This document shows, piece after piece, positions 49,931 to 58,849 of a stretch of DNA of 64,000 nt (position 1 is the first letter of the stretch; each line of letters starts with the position of its first letter). The stretch is taken from assembly GCA_002347035.1 (NCBI GenBank), contig DEAM01000009.1, positions 98,152 to 162,151 on the forward strand, read 5' to 3'. Under the pieces are notes generated by a model. It saw only the letters and a list, made by a program, of their open reading frames with translations, did no database searches and had not been told where the DNA came from. Position numbers and translations under genes: made by a program. This DNA comes from Gemmatimonadales bacterium UBA2982 (GTDB taxonomy: Bacteria > Gemmatimonadota > Gemmatimonadetes > Longimicrobiales > Gaopeijiaceae).

Positions 49931-50806
49931 ATGAGGCATCATAACCGAGCCAGCCGCCTGCCGGCATTTGCTTTACTGGTTTTCGTGATGTCCGCTTGTG
50001 TTAGCGGGACCGAAGAGGTGCCGCCAAGCGCAGCAACTTCCATAGGCGCAGAGTTTATGGCACAGCAGGCACCTTCGAGCTTCGATCGCTCCATGTTTGT
50101 TGACCCTCGCGGCCCGCTGCTTTCTAACGAACGCCGGATTCAAACAGCAGGCAAGTACCCTTTTTATTGGACGCGAGCAATCTATTCAGGCTATGGGCGG
50201 GGGTGGTACGGCGGCGGATCTTGGTCAGTTGACTTTCCTAAGAGTGACCGCCAGTTCCTCATTGTTCTCAAGCGACTTGTGCGCTTGAATGCCTACGATT
50301 GGGAGAACCCAGTTAGCCTCGCTGATCCAATCCTCCGGAAGTTTCCACTCATCTATATGCTTGAAGTCGGGGGCATGAATATGACGGAGACTGAGGTTGA
50401 AGGGCTCCGCGGCTATCTGGATGCTGGTGGTTTCATGATAGTCGATGACTTCTGGGGACAACGTGAGTGGGATGTCTTCGAGTACAACATGCGACGTGTA
50501 TTTCCAGATCGCTCGATCGTCGACGTCGGACTTGATCACCCACTATATACGTCCTACTACACCATCGATCGTGTTGAGCAGGTTCCGGCCATCGGTAACA
50601 CTTACCAGCGTACCGAATGCTATGGCTGTTATCCCCAGGTAAAGGGGATCTACGATGACGACGGCCGTCTAATGGTCATCATTAACTTCAACACGGACTT
50701 GGGCGACGCTTGGGAATGGGCAGAAAGCCCCCAATATCCGCTCGAGCTATCGACTTATGCCTATGAAATGGGCGCCAATATGATCGTCTACGCAATGAGC
50801 CATTGA
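49931..50806 (+). CDS. DUF4159-domain lipoprotein
   Basis: A 291-residue protein with a lipoprotein signal (AFALLVFVMSACVSG, Cys at the lipobox). The DUF4159 domain follows, with YPFYWTRAIYSGYGRGWYGGG, FPLIYMLEVGGMNMTETEVEG, LRGYLDAGGFMIVDDFWGQ and a GATase-like tail. DUF4159 proteins resemble the ThuA/GATase fold and are near-constant partners of MoxR/BatA clusters; function is unknown. It lacks a strong ribosome binding site. Seven bases separate it from the next gene, so it is the first gene of the envelope operon. Confidence 0.9.
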   Translation: MRHHNRASRLPAFALLVFVMSACVSGTEEVPPSAATSIGAEFMAQQAPSSFDRSMFVDPRGPLLSNERRIQTAGKYPFYWTRAIYSGYGRGWYGGGSWSVDFPKSDRQFLIVLKRLVRLNAYDWENPVSLADPILRKFPLIYMLEVGGMNMTETEVEGLRGYLDAGGFMIVDDFWGQREWDVFEYNMRRVFPDRSIVDVGLDHPLYTSYYTIDRVEQVPAIGNTYQRTECYGCYPQVKGIYDDDGRLMVIINFNTDLGDAWEWAESPQYPLELSTYAYEMGANMIVYAMSH

Positions 50807-50813
50807 GGCGACC

Positions 50814-53099
50814 ATGGAGGGCATCTTTGAATTTCTATTTAAGTATCGTCCGCTAGTCTTCGAGCAGGGCGAGTTCGGCTTTGGCGCGCCCGCCTCGGTT
50901 CGCACCTGGCTTCTCCTTGCAGGGTTAATCGCTGCTAGTACAGTTGCGACCTATACCGTCGCCCGCGGAAAAAGCACTGTTGCCGATCGAGGCGTCATGG
51001 CCGGCTTCCGGGTAGCACTGCTGGCACTGCTAGTTTTCTGCCTGTTGCAACCTATCCTGACGCTTTCCACCGTCGTGCCACAACAGAATTTCGTTGGCGT
51101 CTTAATTGACGACTCGCGCAGCATGAGTCTAGAGAACGAGGACGGCACACCGCGAAATGCTTTCATCCCGGAGGCCTTAACGCCAGACGAAAGCGACCTT
51201 CTAGAAGCACTCTCGGATCGATTTGTGCTGCGGTTCTTCCGCTTTTCGGATGTAGCACGCCGGATCGATGGTTTGGGTGAGATGACCTTTGACGGAACAC
51301 ACACAAATCTTGCGAACGCTCTCACGGTTGCACGTGAAGAACTTTCAGGTGTTCCGTTATCCGGACTCGTTATGGTCACAGACGGAGCCGATACAGGGGA
51401 ACGGCCACTCACTGAGGCGATCGTGCCACTGCAAGCCGCCGGAGTGCCCGTTTTCACTGTGGGTCTCGGGGATGAGTTAGTAGAGCCTGACATTGAACTC
51501 GGCAGGGTCGAACTCCCCAGAACAGTCCTTGAGGGATCGACACTTATGGTCGATGTGGTTGTGACCCAGAGCGGGTTCGACCAAGGAGCAGTGGTTCCTA
51601 TTCTGGTCGAGGATGACGACCAGATTCTTGCAGAAGAGACGGTCGAACTGGGTCCGGATGGAGAGCCTGTAGTCCAACGCATAGGGTTTGAGCTTGAAGA
51701 GTCAGGCGCCAGACGTATCCAATTTCGGATCCCTACCCAGCAAACCGAGCGCGTAGAACGTAACAACGCACGGAACGCCTGGGTCGAGGTGCGAGCGGAA
51801 AGTGACAAGGTCCTCTATTTCGAAGGTGAGCCGCGATGGGAAGTGAAGTTTATGCGGCGAGCCGTTGCTGACGACGACAACCTCCAGCTAGTGCTCCTGC
51901 AGCGCACTGCTGATAGCAAGTTCCTTCGACTCGACGTCTCCGACAGTACAGAACTCCAGTTCGGCTTTCCAACCACACGCCAGGAACTTTATCGCTACCG
52001 TGGTCTGATTCTTGGGAGTGTTGAAGCCTCGTTCTTCACACACGACCAGCTTCAGATGATCGCAGACTTTGTGTCTGACCGAGGCGGTGGTCTTCTTTTC
52101 TTGGGTGGCCAAAGTGCCTTTGCAGAAGGCGGGTGGGCCGGCACACCCGTGGAGGAGGTCATGCCGGTCATCCTAGGGCCGACTGACGACGACCCTGAGG
52201 GGTATTTCTCAGAAGTGAAGGTGGGACCAACGCCAGCTGGGCAAGCACATCCAGCTGTGCAGCTCGACGTTGAACAAGAAGAAGTCGCAGCCCGCTGGGA
52301 AGCGCTCCCGGCGGTAACCACAGTTAATCCACTAAACGAGATCCGGCCCGGTGCAACAACTCTCCTAGAAGGTGAGCGCAGCGGCGGAGGCAACCAGGTC
52401 GTCTTAGCATTTCAGCGTTACGGACGAGGCACCTCTATCGCTCTAACAATTCAGGATTCTTGGCTGTGGCAAATGCACTCGGATGTACCTCTTGAGGATC
52501 AGGGCCATGAGGCTTTCTGGAAGCAGATGCTCCGCTGGCTTGTCGATGGCGTGCCGGACGCAGTATCAGCCGCCACCGACCAAGAGCAGGTCGAACCCGG
52601 AGAGTCGGTCCGACTTGTTGCAACAGTTCAAGACTCCACCTTCATCGAAGTCAATGACGCTAGTGTGACTGCTCGGATTACCAGTCCTAGCGGGATGGTC
52701 GAAGAGGTCCCATTAGAGTGGACCGTCGAGGAGGACGGCGAATATACAGCCGAATTCCGACCTACCGAACTTGGTGACTTCGAGATCGACCTCGAGGTAT
52801 TGCGTGGAGAGCGTGAGCTTGGATCTGACGTAACGTACATCCATGCGACCCCCAGCGACCGGGAATACTTCAGCTCTGCTCGGCGTACTCAAGTGCTGCA
52901 GCGTATAGCCGAAGATACGGGAGGGCAGTTCTATACACCGGAAACAATCGAATCACTGCCAGAGGATATCACGGTCACTGGTGCGGGTGTGACCCTTGTA
53001 GAAGAGCACGACCTATGGGACATGCCCGTCCTATTCCTGCTCATGCTTTTCCTTATGGGTGCTGAGTGGGGGTTCCGAAGGATCCGGGGGCTAGTTTGA
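50814..53099 (+). CDS. Membrane VWA-domain protein with GATase-like domain
   Basis: A 761-residue inner-membrane protein. Two N-terminal helices (WLLLAGLIAASTVATYTVA, then VALLALLVFCLLQPILTLS) are followed by a von Willebrand A domain with MIDAS motif GVLIDDSRSMS near residues 98-108 and VMVTDGADTGERP. The middle holds a GATase1-like segment (YRGLILGSVEASFF and DRGGGLLFLGGQSAF). The end has one more helix (LFLLMLFLMGAEWGF). It belongs to the DUF4159/BatA-associated family and probably binds protein partners through metal-dependent contacts. The following gene begins inside its stop codon region. Confidence 0.88.
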   Translation: MEGIFEFLFKYRPLVFEQGEFGFGAPASVRTWLLLAGLIAASTVATYTVARGKSTVADRGVMAGFRVALLALLVFCLLQPILTLSTVVPQQNFVGVLIDDSRSMSLENEDGTPRNAFIPEALTPDESDLLEALSDRFVLRFFRFSDVARRIDGLGEMTFDGTHTNLANALTVAREELSGVPLSGLVMVTDGADTGERPLTEAIVPLQAAGVPVFTVGLGDELVEPDIELGRVELPRTVLEGSTLMVDVVVTQSGFDQGAVVPILVEDDDQILAEETVELGPDGEPVVQRIGFELEESGARRIQFRIPTQQTERVERNNARNAWVEVRAESDKVLYFEGEPRWEVKFMRRAVADDDNLQLVLLQRTADSKFLRLDVSDSTELQFGFPTTRQELYRYRGLILGSVEASFFTHDQLQMIADFVSDRGGGLLFLGGQSAFAEGGWAGTPVEEVMPVILGPTDDDPEGYFSEVKVGPTPAGQAHPAVQLDVEQEEVAARWEALPAVTTVNPLNEIRPGATTLLEGERSGGGNQVVLAFQRYGRGTSIALTIQDSWLWQMHSDVPLEDQGHEAFWKQMLRWLVDGVPDAVSAATDQEQVEPGESVRLVATVQDSTFIEVNDASVTARITSPSGMVEEVPLEWTVEEDGEYTAEFRPTELGDFEIDLEVLRGERELGSDVTYIHATPSDREYFSSARRTQVLQRIAEDTGGQFYTPETIESLPEDITVTGAGVTLVEEHDLWDMPVLFLLMLFLMGAEWGFRRIRGLV

Positions 53100-54106
53100 G
53101 GAAACTTTTCCGAATCACGCCCTACGTCCTATTCTTAGCCGCCGTAACAGCAGGACAGGTAAGCAGCCAGACAAGAACACACGTCGTGATCGTTGTTGGC
53201 CTTGGAGGCACCACGGAGTTCCGCGAGAGCTTCCACAGCGAAGCGGCTCAGATCTACACAGCACTGGTAGAAGACCACGGAATCCCGGAAGAGGACGTCG
53301 TCTACCTGGGAGAACGTGTGGATGTCTCTCCGGATATGATTTCGGACCGCTCGACTCGAGACAACCTAATGCGAGTGCTAGGTGAAATATCCCAGCGATC
53401 CGGCCCTACAGACCGGGTTCTCGTCATTTTGATCGGTCACGGTACGGACGAGAACGGTACGGCACAGTTCAACGTACCCGGACCTGATGTGACCCCGGCT
53501 GACTTTGAGTTGAGCATGGTAGCGTTCCCTACACAGTCACTGGCGCTTGTGCACACTGGCAGTGCCAGTGGAGGATTCGTAGGGCCACTTTCGGCTCCTA
53601 ACCGCATTGTTATAGCGGCTACGCGCACCCAGTTAGAACGGAACGCGACAGAGTTTGGTCAGTTCTTTGCTGAGGCGGTTTCCGGTGAAGGTGCTGATCT
53701 TGACCACGATGAGCGCATCTCCCTGCTCGAGGCCTACGTCTACGCCCGGCAAGAGGTCGAACGACATTATCAGGAGCAGAACGAAATCCTGACCGAGCAT
53801 GCTGTGCTCGATGATAACGGGGACGGTGAGGGTAATTACGAAGCGAGCCTAGACGGTCCAGACGGCCTGTTCGCAGCGACCTTCACGCTAGGCGGATCTG
53901 AAGGTGAAGCGGCGCAAACGACCGAAGATGCCGTGCTTGCTCAGCTCTATGAGGACCGGGACGAAATACAGGGTCGTATTGATGCCCTGAGGATTATCCG
54001 AGACTCATTGTCAGAAGATGCGTACTTGGACCGAATGGAGCCCCTCCTGGTTGAGCTAGCTCTCAAAACGCGAGAGATCCGTACACGCGGTGGCGGTGGC
54101 GCATGA
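53096..54106 (+). CDS. Exported caspase/legumain-fold protein, catalytic Cys replaced by Ser
   Basis: A protein of about 336 residues with a signal peptide (ITPYVLFLAAVTAGQVSS). The peptidase C13/C14-like fold is shown by HVVIVVGLGGTTEFRESFH, VLVILIGHGTDENGTAQ with the catalytic His (H115), and the strand that should end in the Cys, LALVHTGSASGGFVG. Ser156 stands at the Cys position. IVIAATRTQLERNATEFGQFF and DLDHDERISLLEAYVYA complete the usual layout. A C-terminal helical region ends in GGGGA. It may be inactive or a serine variant. The TTG at 53096 overlaps the upstream stop and has GGGGG five bases upstream; 53066 is the longer alternative. The stop overlaps the next start. Confidence 0.82.
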   Translation: MRKLFRITPYVLFLAAVTAGQVSSQTRTHVVIVVGLGGTTEFRESFHSEAAQIYTALVEDHGIPEEDVVYLGERVDVSPDMISDRSTRDNLMRVLGEISQRSGPTDRVLVILIGHGTDENGTAQFNVPGPDVTPADFELSMVAFPTQSLALVHTGSASGGFVGPLSAPNRIVIAATRTQLERNATEFGQFFAEAVSGEGADLDHDERISLLEAYVYARQEVERHYQEQNEILTEHAVLDDNGDGEGNYEASLDGPDGLFAATFTLGGSEGEAAQTTEDAVLAQLYEDRDEIQGRIDALRIIRDSLSEDAYLDRMEPLLVELALKTREIRTRGGGGA

Positions 54107-56712
54107 GACGTAGCCTAGTCGTGATATTCATAGTGGCACTTGGAGGCTATGAACTTTCAGCACAAAGCACTGACGAAGCGCGTGCCGCATATATGGCCGG
54201 TGAGTACGAAGAGGCGATCAACATCTACCTTGACGTTCTCGACGAGGATGCCACAAGCGCTCAAGCCCGTATTGGACTCATCCAGGCCCTACTTGCGACC
54301 GGTGAGTACGAAGAGGCAGTTCAAGTCGGTCAGCGGGCCCCTAATACGGCAGCAGTAGCGAACTCGACAGGAGAAGCCCTCCTGCGATTGGGCCGCGTTG
54401 ATGAAGCGGAAGTGGCTTTCCTTGAGGCAGCCCAAGCCGGTGACAATTGGAGCCTGACCGCCCGAGTAAATCTTGCCCAGCTCATGTTTGACCAGGGCCG
54501 GATCGATGAGGCTATGCAAAGGTTTGATGAATTCATCGACCTTTATAACCAGGCAAATGGCCGCCTAGGTCCTCGGGATTTAGTGGCGGTTGCACGGGCG
54601 GTAGAAGCACTAGGACGTAACAACCCTGACTTATTCCAGGATGCACTAAGAGCTTTCGATGAAGCGATAAGCTTAGACCCCAGTTGGCTAGAGGCCCGTG
54701 TGCGACTTGGTAATTTGTTTCTCAAGAAGTACGACAGCCCTTCCGCCCAAGAAGAGTACTCCGTAGCACTAGCAGCCAACCCAAATCATCCGCAGGCTTT
54801 GCTAGGATTAGCCAAAGCTCTCGAGTTTGATGGGACAGGTGATGCTACCGGTGTGCTACAACAGCTTCTCAAGATTAACCCAAATAATGTCGAAGCCCAT
54901 GTTCTGCTTGCGCGGCGCTACCTGACCAGAGAAGGCCATGCAGAGGGGCGTGAGCACGCGGAAATGGCACTTGCGGTCAACCCTGTATCACTCCCAGCGC
55001 TCACCGCCCTTGCCGGATCACATATGGTTGCCGGAGACATGGAAGCGTTTTCGGACGTGCGGAATCAGGTTCTTGCTATTAATCCCCGCTACGCTGAGAT
55101 GGACGCGTCTCTAGCTGAACTATCCGTGCAGACACGTCGCTATCAGCAGGCGGTAGAGCGTGCGAATGCAGCCGTCGAGATTGATCCATCTTCCTGGACA
55201 TCCTGGGGGCTACTTGGGATGAATGAACTGAGACTGGGAGAAATCGATCCAGGACGAGCCAACCTAGAACGAGCATTTGAAGGGGACCCCTACAATCCAT
55301 GGTTCAAGAACAGCTTGGACCTCTTGGATACCTTCGAACGTTTTCAAACGCACACCACCGAACATTTCGAGCTCTTCTTGCACGAAACCGAAGACGAGTT
55401 GCTCGCCACATACCTGGCCCCGATCGCCGAAGAAGCATATGACAGCCTTTCGAGGCGTTATGGTGTGGAGCCTGACCTCCCCGTAAGGGCTGAACTATAT
55501 CCAAGCTCTGGAGATTTCTCAGTCCGGACTTTGGGTGAAGTAGGGCTGGGTGCACTTGGCGTCAGTTTCGGGCGTGTTTTAGTCATGGACTCGCCAACGG
55601 CACGACAATTGGGGGATTACAATTGGGCTTCTGTTTTCTGGCACGAACTAGCTCATACCTTTCATCTGGCCGCTACCGACAACCGTGTGCCACGCTGGTT
55701 TTCTGAGGGCCTTGCCGTGCACGAGCAGCGGCAAGCACGGGAGGGCTGGGGGCATCAACCGTCCCTTTCTTTTTTGCAAGCGCTAGGCCAGAAGCGCCTG
55801 AAACAAGTGAGTGAGCTGAACGACGGCTTCATGCGCCCAGACTACCCAGAACAAGTCATTCACTCCTACTACCAGGCATCTCTCGTTTTCCAAGTCATAG
55901 AAGAGCGCTGGGGCTTCGGTGCCATTCGGGAAATGCTTGATGGCTATCGTCGTGGTGAAACCACGGAATCCCTTTTCGACACGGTGCTTAAAACACCACT
56001 CGAGGAGTTTGATGAAGACTTTGATAGCTACTTGGAAGATCGCTTCAAGCAGCCGTTGAGCGCCGTAATTCAGCTTGAGGACCGACCGGGAGCAACCGCT
56101 GAGCTACAGGAGGTGGAGCAATACGTTCGAGCTCATCCCGGCGACTTGCTGACGCGACTGAGGCTAGGCGTTTTACTAATCCAAGAGAGCGAATTCGATG
56201 AGGCTGAAAACCACTTTGAAGCAGCTCTTAGGCTCTTCCCCGAATATGGCGGACCGGACAGCCCATATTGGTATCTTGCACAGATTCATCATGAGCGTGG
56301 TGACCTAGATCTAGCAGCAGCAGCGCTAGCGCGCCTTAATGCCTTATCAGAATCAAACTACCAAGCGCTCCTGATGGAAGCCGAGTTACTAGAGGATCTG
56401 GGCCGTTCATTTGAAGCTGCGAATGTGCTCAATAAGGCTGTCCTCGTTTGGCCTTATGAGATGGATTTGCATGAGCGACTAGCCGAACTCAATACTACGG
56501 TTGGAAATCATCCTGAGGCCGTGCGAGAGCGGGAAGCTGTAGTGGCACTAGGTCCCGTTGACAGAGCTGAAGCCCTATACCTTTTAGCTCTGGCCCAGCA
56601 GGACAATGGGGACTCCCAATCAGCCCGCCGATCCGTCCTTAGGGCCCTCGAGATCGCACCTAATTACGAAAGTGCACTTGAGCTTCTTCTGACACTACAA
56701 GAGGCCAATTGA
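54103..56712 (+). CDS. Exported TPR protein with gluzincin (peptidase MA-like) domain
   Basis: An 869-residue protein. A signal peptide (SLVVIFIVALGGYELSAQ) leads into about ten TPR repeats to residue ~400. The DNA shows the repeat unit: a 19-base stretch at 54197-54215 recurs exactly 102 bases (34 codons) later at 54299-54317, encoding GEYEEA. A zinc-peptidase domain follows, with HELAH at residues 514-518 in SVFWHELAHTFHL and VPRWFSEGLAVHE supplying the third ligand. More TPRs fill the C-terminus. The active site looks intact. ATGA overlap couples it to the pseudo-caspase gene. A partner-binding peptidase in the envelope is likely. Confidence 0.88.
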   Translation: MRRSLVVIFIVALGGYELSAQSTDEARAAYMAGEYEEAINIYLDVLDEDATSAQARIGLIQALLATGEYEEAVQVGQRAPNTAAVANSTGEALLRLGRVDEAEVAFLEAAQAGDNWSLTARVNLAQLMFDQGRIDEAMQRFDEFIDLYNQANGRLGPRDLVAVARAVEALGRNNPDLFQDALRAFDEAISLDPSWLEARVRLGNLFLKKYDSPSAQEEYSVALAANPNHPQALLGLAKALEFDGTGDATGVLQQLLKINPNNVEAHVLLARRYLTREGHAEGREHAEMALAVNPVSLPALTALAGSHMVAGDMEAFSDVRNQVLAINPRYAEMDASLAELSVQTRRYQQAVERANAAVEIDPSSWTSWGLLGMNELRLGEIDPGRANLERAFEGDPYNPWFKNSLDLLDTFERFQTHTTEHFELFLHETEDELLATYLAPIAEEAYDSLSRRYGVEPDLPVRAELYPSSGDFSVRTLGEVGLGALGVSFGRVLVMDSPTARQLGDYNWASVFWHELAHTFHLAATDNRVPRWFSEGLAVHEQRQAREGWGHQPSLSFLQALGQKRLKQVSELNDGFMRPDYPEQVIHSYYQASLVFQVIEERWGFGAIREMLDGYRRGETTESLFDTVLKTPLEEFDEDFDSYLEDRFKQPLSAVIQLEDRPGATAELQEVEQYVRAHPGDLLTRLRLGVLLIQESEFDEAENHFEAALRLFPEYGGPDSPYWYLAQIHHERGDLDLAAAALARLNALSESNYQALLMEAELLEDLGRSFEAANVLNKAVLVWPYEMDLHERLAELNTTVGNHPEAVREREAVVALGPVDRAEALYLLALAQQDNGDSQSARRSVLRALEIAPNYESALELLLTLQEAN

Positions 56713-56875
56713 GTCAGCTCATAATCTCAACAGACAGCCTCTAGGTGGCCGGACTCTCAAAACACCTTATTATCCGCCCCCCAAGTCGTGACGGGGCTAC
56801 CCCTTTTGTTAGGGATTACTACGTCGGCAATAACCCGGGCTTTCCGCCCACCAAATTGAGAAACGGAGAACGACC

Positions 56876-57916
56876 TTGGCTGATGACACAATCGGCACAA
56901 TAAGCCTGGACGACGCAGATGACGTCGCACTAGCTGACCGACTTAAGAACGGTCGTGAGCAGATTATCTCAGAACTCCGCAAGCTCATTATCGGACAGGA
57001 CGAGGTGATCGAGCAGGTACTCCTAACGCTCTTCGTCGGCGGCAACAGCCTTCTTGTTGGTGTTCCAGGCCTAGCGAAGACGCTCCTGGTTCATACGGTC
57101 GCACAGGTGCTAGATCTAAACTTTTCTCGGATCCAATTCACGCCCGATCTGATGCCCTCAGACATTACCGGCACTGATATCATCCAAGAAGATGTGGAGA
57201 CAGGACGGCGTGACATGGTGTTTGCGGCCGGACCAGTGTTCGCAAATATAGTCCTGGCTGACGAGATCAACCGAACTCCTCCCAAAACTCAAGCAGCATT
57301 GCTTGAGGCGATGCAAGAACACCGCGTCACCGTGCAAGGACGAACGTACGATCTTGAGGAGCCCTTCTACGTTTTTGCTACCCAAAACCCTATCGAACTC
57401 GAGGGCACTTACCCCCTCCCTGAAGCCCAGCTTGATCGCTTCATGTTTGAGATCGTCATTGATCACCTAAGCGAAGAAGAGGAGTTAGAGGTCATCCGGA
57501 CAACCACTGGGATCTTGGCTCCAGAGTTCAGCCATACAGTCACTGGTAAGGATCTGGTAGCGTTCCAAGAGTTAGTTAGGCGCGTGCCCGTCTCAGAATC
57601 GGTGCTGCGTTATGCGGTGGCGCTTACACGAATGAGCCGCCCGAGTCCGAATGGTGAAAGCCCCGATTTCGTGAAGAAATGGATTGCCTACGGAGCCTCC
57701 CCTCGAGCGGCACAGTATCTCGTACTCGGAGCAAAGGCGCGGGCTCTTACCAAGGGCCGTTACAATGTGAGCTTTGAGGATATCAGCGCCCTAGCACACC
57801 CAGTACTGCGCCACCGTGTACTAACTAACTTCCACGCAGAATCGGAAGGTAAGACTTCAGGTCAGCTCGTAGATATGTTGCTCGACGCTGTAGCAGTGCC
57901 CTCCTCGGGAATGTAG
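56876..57916 (+). CDS. MoxR-family AAA+ ATPase
   Basis: A 346-residue AAA+ chaperone-like ATPase. Walker A is GVPGLAKTLLVHT, Walker B with sensor region is VLADEINRTPPKTQAALLEA, followed by MQEHRVTVQGRTY, FATQNPIELEGTYPLPEAQL and the C-terminal lid with SPRAAQYLVLGAKARAL. MoxR proteins act with VWA proteins to insert metals or mature envelope enzymes. The start is TTG at 56876, with GGAG seven bases upstream. The upstream gap of 163 bases may hold a promoter and a weak GGGG-CTA-CCCC hairpin with TTTTGTT (56793-56810), so this half could be separately regulated. Confidence 0.95.
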   Translation: MADDTIGTISLDDADDVALADRLKNGREQIISELRKLIIGQDEVIEQVLLTLFVGGNSLLVGVPGLAKTLLVHTVAQVLDLNFSRIQFTPDLMPSDITGTDIIQEDVETGRRDMVFAAGPVFANIVLADEINRTPPKTQAALLEAMQEHRVTVQGRTYDLEEPFYVFATQNPIELEGTYPLPEAQLDRFMFEIVIDHLSEEEELEVIRTTTGILAPEFSHTVTGKDLVAFQELVRRVPVSESVLRYAVALTRMSRPSPNGESPDFVKKWIAYGASPRAAQYLVLGAKARALTKGRYNVSFEDISALAHPVLRHRVLTNFHAESEGKTSGQLVDMLLDAVAVPSSGM

Positions 57917-57928
57917 GGACGACAGACA

Positions 57929-58849
57929 TTGGCAGAGTCTAGAACCCGATCGGCAACATCGGGAACCCAGTTCCTAGATCCAACCGTACTCGGGCGGATA
58001 GGCAACCTACAGCTGCTGGCACGCATTGTCGTAGATGGCTTTCTGACGGGCCTACATCGCTCACCGCATCTTGGCTTCAGCATCGACTTCGCTGAGCACC
58101 GAGCATACATGCCGGGGGACGATATTCGGCGGATCGACTGGAGGCTTTTCGCCAGGACAGATCGTCACTACATCAAGCTGTTTGAAGCCGATACCAACGC
58201 GAACTTTGTGGTCGTACTCGACGTATCTGCATCGATGAGTTACGGGAGCCATTCGCTGAGCAAGTTGGATTACGCGCGGTACCTCGCGGCCTGTCTCTCT
58301 TTTTTTTCGAGCCAACAACGAGACCGTGTCGGCTTAGTCACGTTTGACCATGAAATCGTGGAGTACGTACCTCCGTCGATGAAGCACCTGGATACAATCC
58401 TTCACCTACTAGATCAAGCAAAGGCGGGCCGGCCGGGAAGCTTGGCCGAACCGCTGCTCCAGGTGAATGAACTTTTGAGCAGAAAGGGCATTCTTGTCAT
58501 CATCTCAGACTTCTATGAAGAACCTGGAGAAGTACTGTCGGCGATTGGACCACTAAGAGCTCGCGGACATGACGTGATCGTCTTCCATGTCATGGATCCC
58601 AACGAACTCGAGTTTCCATTTGAGGAAGCGTCCGGATTCGAAGACTTAGAGACCAGTGAGCAGATCCCGGTGATCCCTGCCAGACTACGTGAGGACTACA
58701 AGCGCATGGTCGGACAGCACTTGGAGACACTTCAAGAGCAGTTCACAGGTTCGCGGATTGATTACACACTCCTAGACACGTCAAAACCCCTGGATTTGGC
58801 TCTATTCCAGTACCTTCTAGCACGTGAGCAATTGATGAGAACCCGATGA
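57929..58849 (+). CDS. DUF58-domain VWA-like protein (MoxR partner)
   Basis: A 306-residue protein of the DUF58 family. The N-terminal signature is SIDFAEHRAYMPGDDIRRID followed by WRLFARTDRHYIKLFEAD. The VWA-like part has VVLDVSASMSYGS with a MIDAS-type DxSxS, and VIISDFYEEPGEV. It lacks membrane segments and presumably sits at the inner face of the membrane with BatA. MoxR, DUF58 and BatA form the standard set of such clusters. It starts at TTG 12 bases after moxR and overlaps the next gene by four bases. Confidence 0.93.
   Translation: MAESRTRSATSGTQFLDPTVLGRIGNLQLLARIVVDGFLTGLHRSPHLGFSIDFAEHRAYMPGDDIRRIDWRLFARTDRHYIKLFEADTNANFVVVLDVSASMSYGSHSLSKLDYARYLAACLSFFSSQQRDRVGLVTFDHEIVEYVPPSMKHLDTILHLLDQAKAGRPGSLAEPLLQVNELLSRKGILVIISDFYEEPGEVLSAIGPLRARGHDVIVFHVMDPNELEFPFEEASGFEDLETSEQIPVIPARLREDYKRMVGQHLETLQEQFTGSRIDYTLLDTSKPLDLALFQYLLAREQLMRTR

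Noticed and set aside
49608..49934. 108-residue open frame on the plus strand before the DUF4159 gene
   Set aside because: No ribosome binding site, low-complexity shadow-like composition, and it overlaps the start of a clear lipoprotein gene.
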